Below are positions 24,001-35,009 of a stretch of 64,000 nucleotides of DNA, in pieces. The DNA lies in the NCBI RefSeq assembly GCF_011397635.1, contig NC_064770.1:8146826-8210825 (forward strand), read 5' to 3'. Made by a program: the position numbers and the translations under genes. Origin of the DNA: Epinephelus fuscoguttatus. Taxonomy: Eukaryota; Chordata; Actinopteri; Perciformes; Serranidae. Within the stretch, counting starts at the first letter, position 1, and each line of letters begins with the position of its first letter. Below the pieces are notes generated by a model. That model had not been told where the DNA came from. It did not search any database and saw nothing but the letters and a program-made list of their open reading frames with translations.

Positions 24001-24646
24001 TTACTTTATATACTACTGGGTAGGCTATCTATAAAAATACATACATTTTTTAAAGTTTATTTATATTTTGTATCAGTAATCTGTTTCTGCAAGTGACTAA
24101 AGTCATCAAAAGTACAATATTTCCCATGAGATGTAGCAGAGTAGAGGTATATAGTAGCACAAAATCAAAATACTTAAGTAAATTACAGTCCTCAGGTTAA
24201 AGAAACAATTGAGAGGATATACACACACGCTTTAAAATGTAATATAATAGTGCAATTATGCCAAATATGAATATATTGTTAGTTTGAATGTTTCCTGATA
24301 TGCATATATATATGACAATGATCTTTCTTCTTTCAAAATCTTAATTTGTTAAGAAGCTAAGTAATGCGTAATACAACAAACAAGGACTGTGAAGGAAGTA
24401 AAACTACAAAAAATAAACTTAACAACTGCAAAGGACTGTTTAGGTGGTTATAAAAATAAATTAAAGTGGAGACTTAAATATCATGATTGAAAAGAGGTTT
24501 CTTTTAAAAATTATTGATGTTAATGATACATGAAAATAGTTGTATTAACTAAAGATTAACATGTTGCTCTGCTGGTTTATCAAACACAAAAGAAAGAGAA
24601 CTGTATGTGAAATATACTTACCAGACTGAAGAAGTTTGCTGTTCAT
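17123..24646 (-). CDS. GIMAP/IAN-family GTPase 2 (two coding exons, 6.7-kb intron)
   Basis: Coding exons are 24622-24646 (25 bases, MNSKLLQS plus one base) and 17123-17916, joined in phase 1 as in GIMAP 1, giving 272 codons. The canonical GIMAP P-loop GKTGVGKSASGNT starts at residue 21. The G3 motif DTPGLF is at 69-74. The conserved region ISPGPHVFLLVLKLGTF follows, and the G4 position reads THGE at 137-140. The C-terminus ends in EAFQK without a membrane segment or CaaX box, so this protein is probably cytosolic or peripheral. The exon-1 assignment rests on a consensus donor (GTAAGTAT), matching phase, and the same layout and upstream text as GIMAP 1. A frame starting at a GTG (17902) inside the large exon would lose the residues ahead of the P-loop strand. 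Exact orthology within the family cannot be assigned from one window. Confidence 0.88.
18008..18039. repeat. (CA)n microsatellite
   Basis: An uninterrupted run of CA dinucleotides, about 16 units, in the GIMAP 2 intron just upstream of its second exon. Confidence 0.95.
19717..19880 (+). pseudogene. Harbinger Myb/SANT-like gene, exon 1 relic
   Basis: Starting at the ATG at 19717 the frame reads MAEESSSVRRPNFSQEETDV, then LVR and an in-frame TAG. After a frame change it continues ADDAKVAWEEVTTIVN. The 'FSQEE..VLV..VQ' and 'AWEEV' elements are those of the Myb/SANT-like DNA-binding proteins encoded beside Harbinger transposases. A stop and a frameshift make it non-functional. Confidence 0.65.
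20289..21043. mobile_element. Non-autonomous hAT element nested in the Harbinger MITE
   Basis: The ends are inverted: left TAGGCTTGTGCCGATTT, right complement TAGGCTTGTGCTGGTTT. They are flanked by 8-base duplications gtccgccg (20281-20288) and gtccgctg (21044-21051), 7 of 8 identical, the size typical of hAT. There is no transposase. The interior includes a poly-A stretch near 20382-20404 and another repeat fragment from about 20670. Confidence 0.8.
21966..22004 (+). repeat. Very short LINE reverse-transcriptase fragment
   Basis: The frame reads HIILYADDTALFL, a YADD catalytic box, with no further coding text on either side before the insertion at 22030. Too short for a clade. Confidence 0.4.
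22030..22130 (-). mobile_element. Short retroposed element with hammerhead-ribozyme-like core
   Basis: The 101-base insert is flanked by 16-base direct repeats (gacctatatttttttc at 22014-22029 and 22131-22146). On the minus strand it reads CTGATGA (22121-22127), then a 4-bp stem GGGC/GCCC with loop AGTT, then GAAA (22104-22107), then CGTC. This is the order of the conserved hammerhead core, CUGAUGA, stem II, GAAA. Such motifs are known from Penelope-like elements and other retroelement tails. The rest reads 'aataaattgtgcaaggagca' and 'gtgtgcggacttcatctttt'. Whether stems I and III form is not established from this copy. Confidence 0.6.
23319..24195. mobile_element. hAT-type MITE, interrupted by a second hAT MITE
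   Basis: It begins 'agtggtgggagtactcaagt' and resumes after the inner insertion with 'ttattgtattcaccttaatg', 'tatactactgggtag' and, near the end, 'caaaatacttaagtaaatta'. This is the common fish CAGTGGTGG-type MITE. No coding capacity. Confidence 0.65.
23421..23887. mobile_element. hAT MITE (CAGGGGTCTGCAACC ends)
   Basis: The left end is caggggtctgcaacctttgc; the reverse complement of the right end is caggggtaggcaacctatgg. Both lead into 'agagcca' motifs typical of Charlie-like hAT ends. Flanking 8-base duplications are atctagaa (23413-23420) and atgtagaa (23888-23895), one mismatch. It lies inside the MITE at 23319-24195 and is therefore younger. Confidence 0.85.
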
Positions 24647-24880
24647 CTTTGTCTTTTAAAAGCAGTTGATCTGTGATGTCTTGTTGCTGTTGGTGTCTTG
24701 CTGTTGAGTAGTTTCATCTTTATATATCATAAAATCTGTGTAGTTCCCTCCCCTTAAACACATGTCATCTGTTACCTAGCCAGTTTGAGGAAAGACGGCA
24801 CAGACAGCCAACCAGTCACAGGCCAGAAACCAAAATGTAGCTGCAAACAGCAAATCAGGGGCCAAACAAAAGTGCATCAA
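24647..24880 (-). promoter_or_regulatory. GIMAP 2 upstream region with TATA-like box
   Basis: On the minus strand a TATATAAA sequence lies about 75 bases upstream of the ATG (plus 24719-24726). Further out is the block shared with GIMAP 1 (plus text tagttccctccccttaaaca). The order of blocks is the same in both genes, which supports common descent of the promoters. Confidence 0.55.
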
Positions 24881-26379
24881 ACAATGTACATTTTCTTTTG
24901 CATTTTTATTGGGTTTGTAGTTACTGTTATGTTTAGGTTGTTTTTGTAGCAGATTTTCCATTTTATATGTCACTGTTCCTTGCATGTAATGATTCACAAG
25001 TAGTGCGTGTGCAATGACATTTGATTACCTTCATGTGAAATTCAGCAAGACGTAGAGGAAGCCTTGTTTTGCTGTGTGCAGCAGCCCCTTCCCAAAAATA
25101 AGGTTGATAGAAAGTTAGGGTAGCCTATCTTGATTTGTCAGCTACTGGTTGAGTTCCCAACACAAATTTCAAGTCATGGGAGATAAACAGCTGGACATGT
25201 CATCAGTTAAGGTTTCACTGTGCTTCAAACTAACCAGCTCATGCAAAGTACCAACCAAACATATTAAAAAGTAGTAGCCTCAACAAGAAATTACATGATG
25301 TTTGACATGGAGAAAAAAAACAATCTGTCTGATTTCCTTTTTTTGGCTGCTGTTTTCCTCATTCTCTGGTTGATCCAGTCCAACCTGACAAGCACTTTGC
25401 ATGAAGCATACTGACTCCTTAAGATCAGAGAGTCTACCCATGCAGAAAGAGCCAAAAACCATCAGTTGAAGCTCCCTGAATTTTTGAAAAAAGGTTAATC
25501 TTTATTTGGGTTTGTAGGCTGTTACAGATGTTTCACTCTCAAATGCAAAAACTCTTAATGCCAGTTTAGTCAGAACTGGCATTCTACCCAAAGAAGATGC
25601 CAGATTATGGTCCTCTAAATGTCAGACTGCATTTGATATGTTGAGGGCTGCCTTGTTGAGTAAACCATCTTTATGCAGATGCAAGCTTGGATGAGCTTGC
25701 TGCAGTCCTGGTGACAGGTAATTGCATCGGTCATCATCTGACTAAGAGGATTTCCCAATAGAGAATACAACTCAGGTGAGAGTTGCTGTCCCAAATGGAT
25801 TCTGACTGAAAAATATAATGACTATTTATTGGGGAGTGTCCATTGTTGCCTTTAGAGATAATGAACCCCTGGTTTATCTGCATACAGCACAGCGCTGCAC
25901 AGATGTGGGCTGCGAAGCACAAGAGGTTTACGAAAGCGGCAAATTATCGCTTTACCATCAACTGCCAATCTGGGAAAACCAAAAGGAAATGCTAAAAACC
26001 TGTCTAGGCTTGCTCAAGGACTGAGGCAAAGGTGTGCACTGTCCCATTAGCAACGGCCAGTCCTCAGGACTGTATGTCTGATTTATGCAATCAACAAGTT
26101 GATCCAGTACTCTAGATGGTGTGTCAGTGGCTCCTGATGGGGGAAGGATGTGTCACAGCCTCCTCCCTAGATATAAAACACTAAATAGGACATGACTTAA
26201 TAACTCATCGGATAACCATTCACCATCTTGCTTTGGTATTGTTTAAAATTGTGACCTATGGTCACCAAATATGGTTGTCAGCTGGGGAGCAACTTATTGC
26301 CTCACCAAAAGGACTAAAGACAACAGGGAGGCTGGCATCACTTTCAAATAATTATTTGATTCAATAAAAGTCAGAGCCA
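24881..26379. other. Intergenic, nothing recognised
   Basis: No exon pattern or repeat family identified. A short inverted repeat, gccagttt...aactggc, is at about 25560-25580. Frames of 60-70 codons near 25280, 25734 and 25818 show no domain. Confidence 0.4.
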
Positions 26380-26972
26380 AACAGTAAAGTCTTCAGCCTT
26401 GATTTAAAAGAACTGTGAGATGCAGTGGACCTGCAGACCTCAAGACTTAAGTGATGTGATCCACTTTCTTGGTCTTAGTGACAACCTGAGCTGGCTTGTG
26501 CTGAATTAGCTGTAGCTGTCTGATCGATTTTTTGGGGAGACCTACAAAGACATCGTTACAATTGCTGAGTCTACTGAAGATAAATGCATGGACAAATTTT
26601 TCCAATCCTGCTGAGACATAAGTCCTTTAATCCTCAATGTATAGATAGCAAGCTGACTTTGTAATTGTCTTGGCTTGTCGTGGCTATTAAAATTCCAGTT
26701 TGAGTCCATGACAAGATCAAGATTCCTGGCACAGTCCATGGTTTTTAACATTGCCTATTCAAGCTGAGAGTTGACTTTTAAGTGTTCTTCCTTGGCTCCA
26801 AAAACAGTTGACCTGCCTAAGTCCCGCCTTCAAACGCCATAAGCCAATCACAGTACATATAGCCATTCCCATACACTTGAACATTCTCTGCCTGCACGTT
26901 CATTGAAATGCATTACAAAAAGTCAGTTTTGTTCGGTTTTATGAGCTTTTTTCGGAGATTTGAAGTTTAAAA

Positions 26973-27177
26973 ATGGTCAAACGGTGTGCATGGGGTACAT
27001 GCAACCCCGACACAAGGTATCCTGAGAGGCTGGGCGACGGGGTGTATTTTTTTACACTTTAAGCCACATCTCAACTGACAAAAGTGTCTCCTTTGGATTA
27101 AGTTGTGTGGTAACGTTAGACCACAACATCAACTCAACGTGAATAAGATTAACAAGAATGTCTACATCTGTTTTAAG
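26973..27177 (+). pseudogene. THAP-domain first exon of a transposon gene
   Basis: The frame begins MVKRCAWGTCNPDTRYPERL and continues GDGVYFF. After an indel, another frame gives QKCLLWIKLCG and QLNVNKINKNVYICFK, ending at a consensus donor gtaagt. The C-x4-C start, the PERL segment and the LCG motif fit the C2CH THAP zinc finger at the N-terminus of P-element-like or Kolobok proteins. A frameshift and an in-frame stop break it. Confidence 0.65.
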
Positions 27178-27441
27178 GTAAGTCAACATTGTGTTTGAGG
27201 AAACATATTGTCACTTTGCTGGAAAGAAATATAAAGTTATCTTTAACATCTCTAGCTAACGTTAGCTAAAGTTAGCCTAACGTTAGCTCCTAGCTGTGTT
27301 GTTCATCATGTCACCTTGTTTGCTGAGAGTTCATTAGCCTATTTTGTTCTAGTTTTGTACTTTGGTGATCGTACATCATTGTTAGCTGTTGTCCAAAGGG
27401 CTCTAGTTAAGCTAATGTTAACTTCTGGAGCGGGAACTGCC

Positions 27442-27742
27442 CATTGGTTCGACAGCCCATTGTTCCGACCATATTAAATTCATTTTTCCTAAGTCCGTTC
27501 CGAAATCATCATGATGCCCTGTGGTTAAGGTCTGGTTAGGTTTAGGAACAAAAACCACTTGGTTACGGTTAGGAAAAGATCATGGTGTGGGTTAAAATGA
27601 AAAAGAAAGTGACAAACACATAAGCCGTGAGCCTGCTCCGCTTCAAGCCGGCCGCGGTGCACCATACGCCCGCCGCAAGCCATTCAGCACCGCGGACAGT
27701 CGGACTAATGGGACGTCGAACCAATGGGCTGTCGAACCAATG
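27442..27742. mobile_element. Short palindromic-ended MITE, copy A
   Basis: The left end cattggttcgacagcccatt (27442-27461) and right end caatgggctgtcgaaccaat (27722-27741) are a perfect inverted repeat of 21 bases including the next base. A second partial inverted motif 'gtcgaaccaatggg' lies just inside. The interior 'ccctgtggttaaggtctggt' and 'gtttaggaacaaaaaccact' recurs almost unchanged at 52325-52573. Confidence 0.85.
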
Positions 27743-30326
27743 ACATGGACCCTATGGAGCTTAGCCTCATTAACTTATCTGTAATCGCAGAGATAACAAA
27801 GGTTGGCAAATGCTATGTTGAATGATTCAGTGTAAATACTGCAGCACCAAACTAATGGAGAGACACTCTTGGTAAAGATGGTAAAAGGCTGTTATGCTTT
27901 TCTCATATTCTGAGCCAAAAACCTTAACTTCAGTGGCACTTCAACTTGTTGTCTTCGATGGTGACAGCAACAAGATGCAGTTCACAAGCGTACACTGTGA
28001 CTTGTAAATTTTGGCTTGTAATTTAAGATTTTCATGGACCTTCTCAACAATAAAGTGATGAATATATCCCTCCAATGCACAGTTTAGGCCCCTTTTGGTT
28101 ACTTCTCAATAACATCTGATCGTTATGTCCCCAAAAATCATCAGTTACCTCCTGCGAAATGCCGTGTACTGTGACACCTGCCATAGCGCCGGTCACTGAA
28201 TGTTGATAGTTTGTCCAGTGAGTGGAGGGTGTGTGGCTTAGCCATAGGTCAGTTACTTCAGTTTTGTCTTTGTTCTATTGGGAAAAAAAAGACACATCCA
28301 ATCACTGATTTGTTCAATACAGTTGGTGCTTGTATTAGAACATAATCCATTGGTGTGTAAATTTGTGTGTTGTCTGCATAAAAATGGTAATACATTTTGT
28401 CATTCTCCATAATCTGAGCCAGTGAGAGCATGTAGATGTTAAAAAGAAGGGACCCCAGAATGAAACCTTGGGAGCTCCGCATGTTGTTTTGTCAGTTCAG
28501 ATGTGTAATTATATACACACAAAGTCGTACCTTTCCTTTCAGTATGATACACACCAGTTTAGTAGGCTTCTGTACAAGAAAGACTCACCCAGTTTTTTAG
28601 CCGGTCTAGTAATATGGTGTTGTTAACCGTATCAATAAGCACTGAGATCAAGTATTGCTAGGACTAAAATTCTGCCACTGTCTATTTTTAAGTGGATGCC
28701 ATTGTAATCCTTAACAAGAGCAGTCTCAGTGCTGTGGTGTGAACGAAACCAGACTCCATTCAAGTTCAGAGGCTGTACAGATACAGGCGCTTTAGTTAGC
28801 CTGTTGACAGTTAGCAAACAAGGCACATACATTCATACTGTTCATAGGAATAATGTCAGAGAAGAAGGACCTTGATGCTTTCGTAGTTTTCTTTGTAGAT
28901 GTCATAATGAATCTGGGGTTTTGTTCTTCCCCACCTGTGTCCTGCTTTACAACACTTTTCTTATTAGCATGGCATTTCTCCAAGGAGATCTTCTTAATGA
29001 GAGACCGCCTTTACCTTAGTGGGTGCAATGGCATCAATAAAATTTGTAATTTTAGAATTGAAATGATCTACAAGGTCACAGACTGACCCCCAAAAAGGGG
29101 TGGTTGTGGAAGAGAAACCCTCACTATATACTAACATCACTTGTTGTTAGCTAACCTCATGTGTTTACACAATTTTGCTTTCAGTAAAGCAGATAGAAAA
29201 TAACCCATGTCTTGATCAGGTAAAGTTATCCAATTGGAGAAAGGGGAGTTGTAGTTCAGCAGTTCAGATCAAACTTGAAATTTTGTACAATTCCTGTGAT
29301 TTCTCTGCGTCATCATCGCAAACAAAACCACCCAAACAAAACTCGCTTCGTCACCAAAAACTTCTCAGTTGCAGCTAGCAAGGCTCTTCACCCACACCTC
29401 TCATCATCAAAACAAACCCCAAAGCTGTTTGACTGAAAATATGTCAAAACAGGAGGTGATGGGATTTATGGGAAATGTGGTCTTAAAATTGAGATAAAAT
29501 AGAACTAGACTTTGAAATGCCTACCACACATAAATGTGACTGATATGTGAAAGTAGGCTATTACATGCGATTAAAGATGTTATAGACTTATTGTTATTTG
29601 ACACAAGTTCATGTTCTTTTTTACTTGCATTTCATGAAACAAAACAGTGCATAAATAAACAGTTAAAATTCAAAATTAAAAAAACATAAAGTCACTGTTT
29701 GCAATTTAAATGTGCAATTGCAATGAAATTATTTTCATGATTGAAAGCATGAATAGTGTTTAGTGTTTTTTTTATCTATGGCCTTCTCTGCAAGAAGAAA
29801 CACAAGGGCTTCTCTAGCAGTAAGTAAATGATCTACTCACAGGGCAGCCTGTACAGAATTGTGGCTGTACTTCTTTGGCCATGGTTGGGTGAGGATGTGC
29901 GGGCCCTTGAATGTTCTGGCTGATGTGTATTCATGGCAAGACCTGAGGTTTAAGCCCCACTCATTCTTTTTTTCTATTGACCTTTTGTTCTGTGGTAGCC
30001 CTCAAGTCCCTCAATGAATCAGTATGCAAGATTATGGTGAGATGACAAACCAGATTTCTTAAAGGGGATTTGTGCAATTTCGTGCAACCAAGAGTAGGCT
30101 ATAAACGCTGGCAGTTCCCCTTCTTCGAGTCATTTGGAATCCAGAACAGGTATAAACATTTTTTCTTCAGATTTGGTTGAATGAAACGTCATAGGAGATA
30201 CTTTGTTTTGAGTACTCTTGTGTCCTTATAATGGCCTAATGATCTCCTTTCAACATATGGCTGGGCCCAGCCTGCCAAGAACAAACAGCAGTCACCGTAG
30301 ACCGTTGTCTGCAGCCTGCAATAACT

Positions 30327-30715
30327 TCATCCATTAAATTCTGCCTCGGGGCTGTGTTGTGGTGGCAGCAGGCTAATCAAGGTAGTCCAGATGTCCTCCT
30401 CCCGAGGAACATTTTCCAGTTCCTTCTGGGAGATCCTGAGGCCTTCCCAAACCAGATGAGGTTCTCCAGTATGCTCTCGGTCTTTCCCGGGATGTCCTAC
30501 CAGTTGGACATGCCCAGAGGAAAGTGCAGAAGCCCGAACCACCTCAACTAGCTTGTGATGAAGCAAAAGAGCAGCAGCTGCTCTACTCTGAGCTCCTTCT
30601 GGATGTCTTCACTCCTTACTCCATCTCTAAGGCTCCATAGTCCAAACACCCCACTGAGGAAATTCATTTCAGCTGCTTGTTTCCATAATCCCATTCACTT
30701 GGATGCCATAACTGT
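30327..30715 (-). repeat. LINE C-terminal relic
   Basis: The minus-strand text encodes scrambled versions of a LINE tail often seen in fish: 'SLRDGVRSEDIQKELRVEQL' followed after gaps by 'GHPGKDREHTGEPHLVWEGL' and 'SQKELENVPREEDIW'. The plus strand shows 'cctaccagttggacatgccc'. Several deletions and frameshifts are present. Confidence 0.65.
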
Positions 30716-31489
30716 GCATCCAAATATACAGACATCCATCCATAGTCACCATTTTAAATGAAGAAGGCAAAACACCATCTACAGCAACACAGATCTGACT
30801 CATCATTGTGTACTGACTGCACATGATGCAAGACTCCCTGTGGAAGTGGTACCTGGAACTCCATCACAACTGAACAGCTGCAGCAGTATGTATGAGTTGG
30901 TGCATGACAATCATAAGACTTTTACTGTATGAGTACCTGCAGCAATAGAGGAAAGACAAAAAGAAGATTTGACCACCAGGAAAGCTTTAAACTTAGTTTT
31001 GAGAAAACAATGTACCTTTTCTGGCAACTCAACCAGGCTGTGGGTCTGAAAAAGAATAGATCAAAACACAGGATTTGTCGTAGCTCCGTGATGTATTGTG
31101 ATGTAAGAATAATGCTAATGTTACAATACTAACAGGCTACTACAGTAACTGTACCAATGCAAACATTGTATTAACTATTATTTAGAATATCAATGCTGGA
31201 TTACCAACAGGGCAAAGTGGGCAACTTCCCCCTTGCCCCAGAACTCCAAGGGCCCCTAAAGCTCTAACTTCAACTGTTGGTGCAACATTTATTAGAAAAT
31301 TTGTTGGAGAAAATGCATGACAGGAGGACATTTATGTCTTAAAATGGGTCCTTCTCCATAGGTCCATAAGTTGAATGGAGTCCCTTTGTCAAGATCTAGT
31401 TTTAAGACCTTTATTATTTCAGTTTGATGCTTATATGTTACATGTTCCTGATGCAATGTGTAAAATCAAACTACCACACAGCAAATTTT

Positions 31490-31760
31490 TATTTTATTTA
31501 ATTTTATTTAACCTTTATTTAACCAGGCAGGTCCTTTAAGAACAAGTTCTTATTTACAAAGAAGGTCTGGCAAGAGTAAAAGCTGGATATAAAAACAGCA
31601 TAACATATTAAAAGGCAGTATGCAACACACATGTAGCACAGCACACAAACACTCATGTAAACATCACCAGCATAAACGGACAACAGCGGCAAACACAGCA
31701 GCAGACATGCGAGACAGCCAAAAGACAGCCAAAAACAGTACATATATAATGATCCTCAGC
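31490..31760. repeat. Interspersed fish repeat (TTTATTTAACCAGG type)
   Basis: The text 'aacctttatttaaccaggca' then 'ggtcctttaagaacaagttc' is a widespread teleost repeat core, followed by an A/C-rich stretch with 'cagc' and 'aaacac' units. Ends were not determined. Confidence 0.5.
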
Positions 31761-32772
31761 ACAAGCCCTCAACATCCAGCAACAGAATACACAGTCAGAC
31801 AGGGCAGGGCTTGCAAGGGCAAGGAGGGCGTGCAATTCCTTGTCTCCCCAGTTGCTCATCTTTACAGTGTCTGTCAGGTTTGTGTCCATTCAAACTAAAA
31901 GGGTTTCGCCAATATGACTAGCCTACGAGGCGGAAAATTGGGTGCCTCAGATCAACTCACCAATCTGGCTCTGTGTTTCCAAACGCTTGCAGCTTGCTGG
32001 CAAAACGGCCCAACATTCGCGGAAAATGTGGCAGTGTAAAAGGGGCTATTGAATAGTCTATCAGAGAGCAATGGAAGCCTCTGGTGTGATGTAACACGTT
32101 TAAAAAAAAATATGAAACTTTGTGTCAAATAAGGCACATCTTCTATCACTGACCTCTAGTGAGGCCATTTCAGCAGCACGGCTAGAATGTCAGTCAATCA
32201 GGTCAATGAAAAAAAAAGGATCTCTGTTGATACTGTTTTAAATAAATACATTAATTCAGATAATTATATTGATGTTCTTCACATATGTCTTCATATAAGT
32301 GTTACTAACATGCTGCACTTCATTGTGCTTCATGACAAATTTTTTCACCCAGAGTCCAAGAGGTCTGAGCTGCAGAAACACAAGCACAGCTTCCTGCCAA
32401 ACCAAACACCAAAACTGGATTTCACCACCTGATCTCCATCAACATCATCTGATCATCATCAGATGAGTCATTTGGAGTCAGGAAATGCTAAACTGCAAAG
32501 GTTTTGCAGCTGCATTTGTGTCAGTGTTGGCTTTGTGCAGATGATAAGGCAACAGGCTCATGAACTGGGTGTTACTTGGTTGCAATGGAGATCAGTGTGT
32601 GGATGTTTTGATATCCTTTTATTAACACACAGCTTGCACTGAGCAACATTTTTTTCCTCTTACATTAAATTGTGCCAATATTAATATGATTCCTGACAAT
32701 TGATTTCTTGAACATGCTCTTCAAAAGTTGCTCAGAACAGAGACATAAGCTATATGATAAACTCCTGTTTAC

Positions 32773-32774
<2 letters not shown>

Positions 32775-32812
<38 letters not shown>
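32775..32812. repeat. (TG)n microsatellite
   Basis: An uninterrupted run of about 19 TG units. Confidence 0.95.
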
Positions 32813-32814
<2 letters not shown>

Positions 32815-34330
32815 ATATTACTCAAAATAGTCAGATTTGGCTTTCCTCCGACGAACATGTTAGAAAAATCTTGGTTTCACCTATTGCCACAGTGGAGACT
32901 AAGGAGTCTCTGTCTCTCCCAGGTTTTTTCTTCTTTTGGTTGTTTGGAGGAAAACACTTCTCTGAGCCTCCCAGATGGGAGAGTTGCAGTCCAGGACGGG
33001 GTGGAAACAAATGCTGTCTGAGATTTTATTTTCCTCCAAGGATTTATGTGCAACAAGACCCACATTGTCAGAGCTGAAGTTGTGCAATGCGTAGTGGGAG
33101 TCATGAGTTCTGTATGTCCCCCACCCTGTCTCTGTACGGTATTCTGTGATTCTGCTCTTTTTCTTTGCTGTGTTGGTATGGCAGGCCGGGGAAATGCCCT
33201 CACAGTTTGAGGAAATATTGGATGTAAATTCTGGTTTTGCCATGAGCAAACCTTTTATCATTCCAGGCAGACAGTAGACATCTATGGGGTCATGAAAAGA
33301 CAGTTGAAGATTCAACCTGCTACTTAACAGGACTAAAACTCTACAGTCATGCCAGCAGCTCTGTGAGACGGTACTAACACACAAAGATAACAAAATAAGC
33401 TGCCTAAACTGTCAAGTACACCCTAATGTATCAGTCAAAGATCAAATAAAAATGTGATAAATCCAAGAGAGGACAAAGACAAATTATCACGTCATTACAG
33501 CTCATTCTGAAGCAGTGCCCATGTTGATAAGATTCCTCAGAATGTGGTGGTAAGCTAATTTAGATTAATGCTTAACAATGTGTAATAAGTGCAGCACAAT
33601 GATCTGAAGTGCATCAGATCTGCACTTTGCATTGTGTTTGTCAGCTCTGAGTTGATTACACAGCCAATAGTGGTTTATTAAAATATGTCTGTCAATGATA
33701 TGTTTGAGTTCATTTAGAAACTGCGACCATTGTACGACTCATGCTGATAAGGTTCCCCAGAATTTGGTGACAAACTGAACTCTGCCCAAACTGATTAGGA
33801 TTCCCTGGAACAGAACAATTGTTTTCACTGTTTTCCAGTGGACTATTGATTAAGGGAGGCAGCTGTTTGTCACTGAGCTTTCATTATTTTCTGTAACCAT
33901 GAAGTTTTGATTTTTGCGTAAGCCGGGCTGGAACATACTGACAGTATGACAGACAGTGAAAAATGCGTAATGAAGAAGAAATCAACTGTTGTGAGCTGGT
34001 TAGCTCAGTGGCTAAGGGGACAATAGGTCCACACACTATTAAAAAGCAGTGTCAGTATGATGCCATCCAGTGCCCTTAGACATTATGCAAAAAAATGTGA
34101 TGATTCCCTTGGTGCCCCCCGAGTGAAGCCACTAATCAGTGCAGTTCCATTAAAATTAATTGATTTTGCCATACCAGTTCGATGCCAGTTTGTGATACCA
34201 AATAGTTTGAGGATGTTTGGTGTAAAAGCAGTTTTCACATATGTAAATGGTTGTAATTTAAATATGACAGGGTGTCAAAGGTCCAGTGTGTTAGATTTAA
34301 GGGGATTTAGTGGCATATAGCAGTGAGGAC

Positions 34331-35009
34331 TGTTAAACTCAAGAACGAAAGGAGGACTCAAAAATTTATTCACAAAGAAATCTTGAAACTAGTGTCCTGT
34401 GTGGGTTTTGAACCCAGGTCTCTGGTGTGAAAGGTGGGGACACTGCCGCAGGACCACAAGGTTGGTTAGCTTGACAATGGTGGGTACCGGTGATAGGCAG
34501 GTCCAGAGGGAGGGGGGGGCGGATGGACGGAGCTTGACAGAGGCAGGGGAGGTCCAGAGGGGAGAAGCTGGAGCTTGGCAGTAGCAGGGTGAGTATTCCA
34601 GGATTGGATGTCAGAGTCGGAGCAGGGCAGACAGTTGAGGGGTTTGCTGGTTGAAGCTGGAGTGCAGCAGGTGAAGGCAGCGGCAGGCGAGGCAGGTCAG
34701 CAGCGGAGTGAAGGCGGCTGCAACAGAGGAGTCAGGAGCCAAGAAGGTACAACAAGAACAAAACTCATACAGAGCTGGTACAAGACCGAGGCCGAGAACA
34801 TTACCACGAGGGGTTTACAACGAACTGGCGACAACTGAAGGGAAGAGCCGATCTATATACACCAGGGTGATTGCAGAATGTGTGCAGGTGAGTGGATGAT
34901 TGCTGACTGCCTGCAGGTGAGTAGAAGAAGCCACGCCTTGCCTGCTCCTGCTGACAGAAAGGGGGGGGGGGGACAGGAGGAAAGGAAAAACACAAGTGCA
35001 ATCCTAACA
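34331..35009 (-). repeat. 3' LTR of the sushi element
   Basis: 679 bases. It aligns with the other LTR throughout but lacks about 31 bases near its left end, between 'actcaaaaa' and 'tttattc', plus smaller indels such as a missing 'aacggag'. It keeps the TATA-like motif (34854-34859), the putative start segment aacgaactggc (34819-34829) and the AATAAA signal (complement at 34365-34370). Confidence 0.93.

Larger units (their letters stand above)
26810..28250 (+). mobile_element. THAP-domain DNA transposon, non-autonomous
   Basis: The left end gacctgcctaag and the reverse complement of the right end gacctatggctaag are imperfect inverted repeats. AGTT flanks both sides (26806-26809 and 28251-28254). 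It contains an upstream CCAAT box (about 26842), a THAP-domain exon (26973-27177) and a separate MITE (27442-27742), but no recognisable transposase core. P and Kolobok superfamilies both encode THAP domains; the target duplication does not settle which this is. Confidence 0.6.
26380..28765 (-). repeat. LINE relic (L2-like), split by a DNA transposon
   Basis: Two parts, 26380-26809 and 28251-28765, are the complement of LINE coding sequence. The minus-strand frames include GFILGSLLFNIYMLSLAQIM and YADNTQIY (reverse-transcriptase boxes; the YADD box is altered to YADN) and HHSTETALVKDYNGIHLKID with DSGRILVLAILDLS. Stops and indels are frequent. The 1.44-kb gap between the parts is the THAP-type element described separately; the flanks rejoin the LINE sequence. 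Confidence 0.75.
28766..34274. other. Intergenic, no host gene recognised
   Basis: Contents identified are a LINE piece at 30327-30715, an interspersed repeat at 31490-31760 and a TG microsatellite at 32775-32812. The region 32870-33400 has moderately long frames on both strands without recognisable motifs. A tRNA-like 'ggttagctcagtggctaa' occurs at 33998 without a foldable cloverleaf downstream. Confidence 0.45.

Noticed and set aside
29821-29860. Possible third GIMAP exon 1
   Set aside because: The text has donor-like 'ctcac' but no ATG in the right place and no matching upstream block.
32877-33393. Minus-strand frame of 164 codons as a host gene
   Set aside because: No recognisable motif, no splice-site pattern and overlapping frames on the other strand; a comparison with protein databases would be needed before calling it.
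33998-34020. tRNA-like 'ggttagctcagtggctaa'
   Set aside because: No box B or cloverleaf follows within tRNA distance, so it is at most a tRNA-derived scrap.
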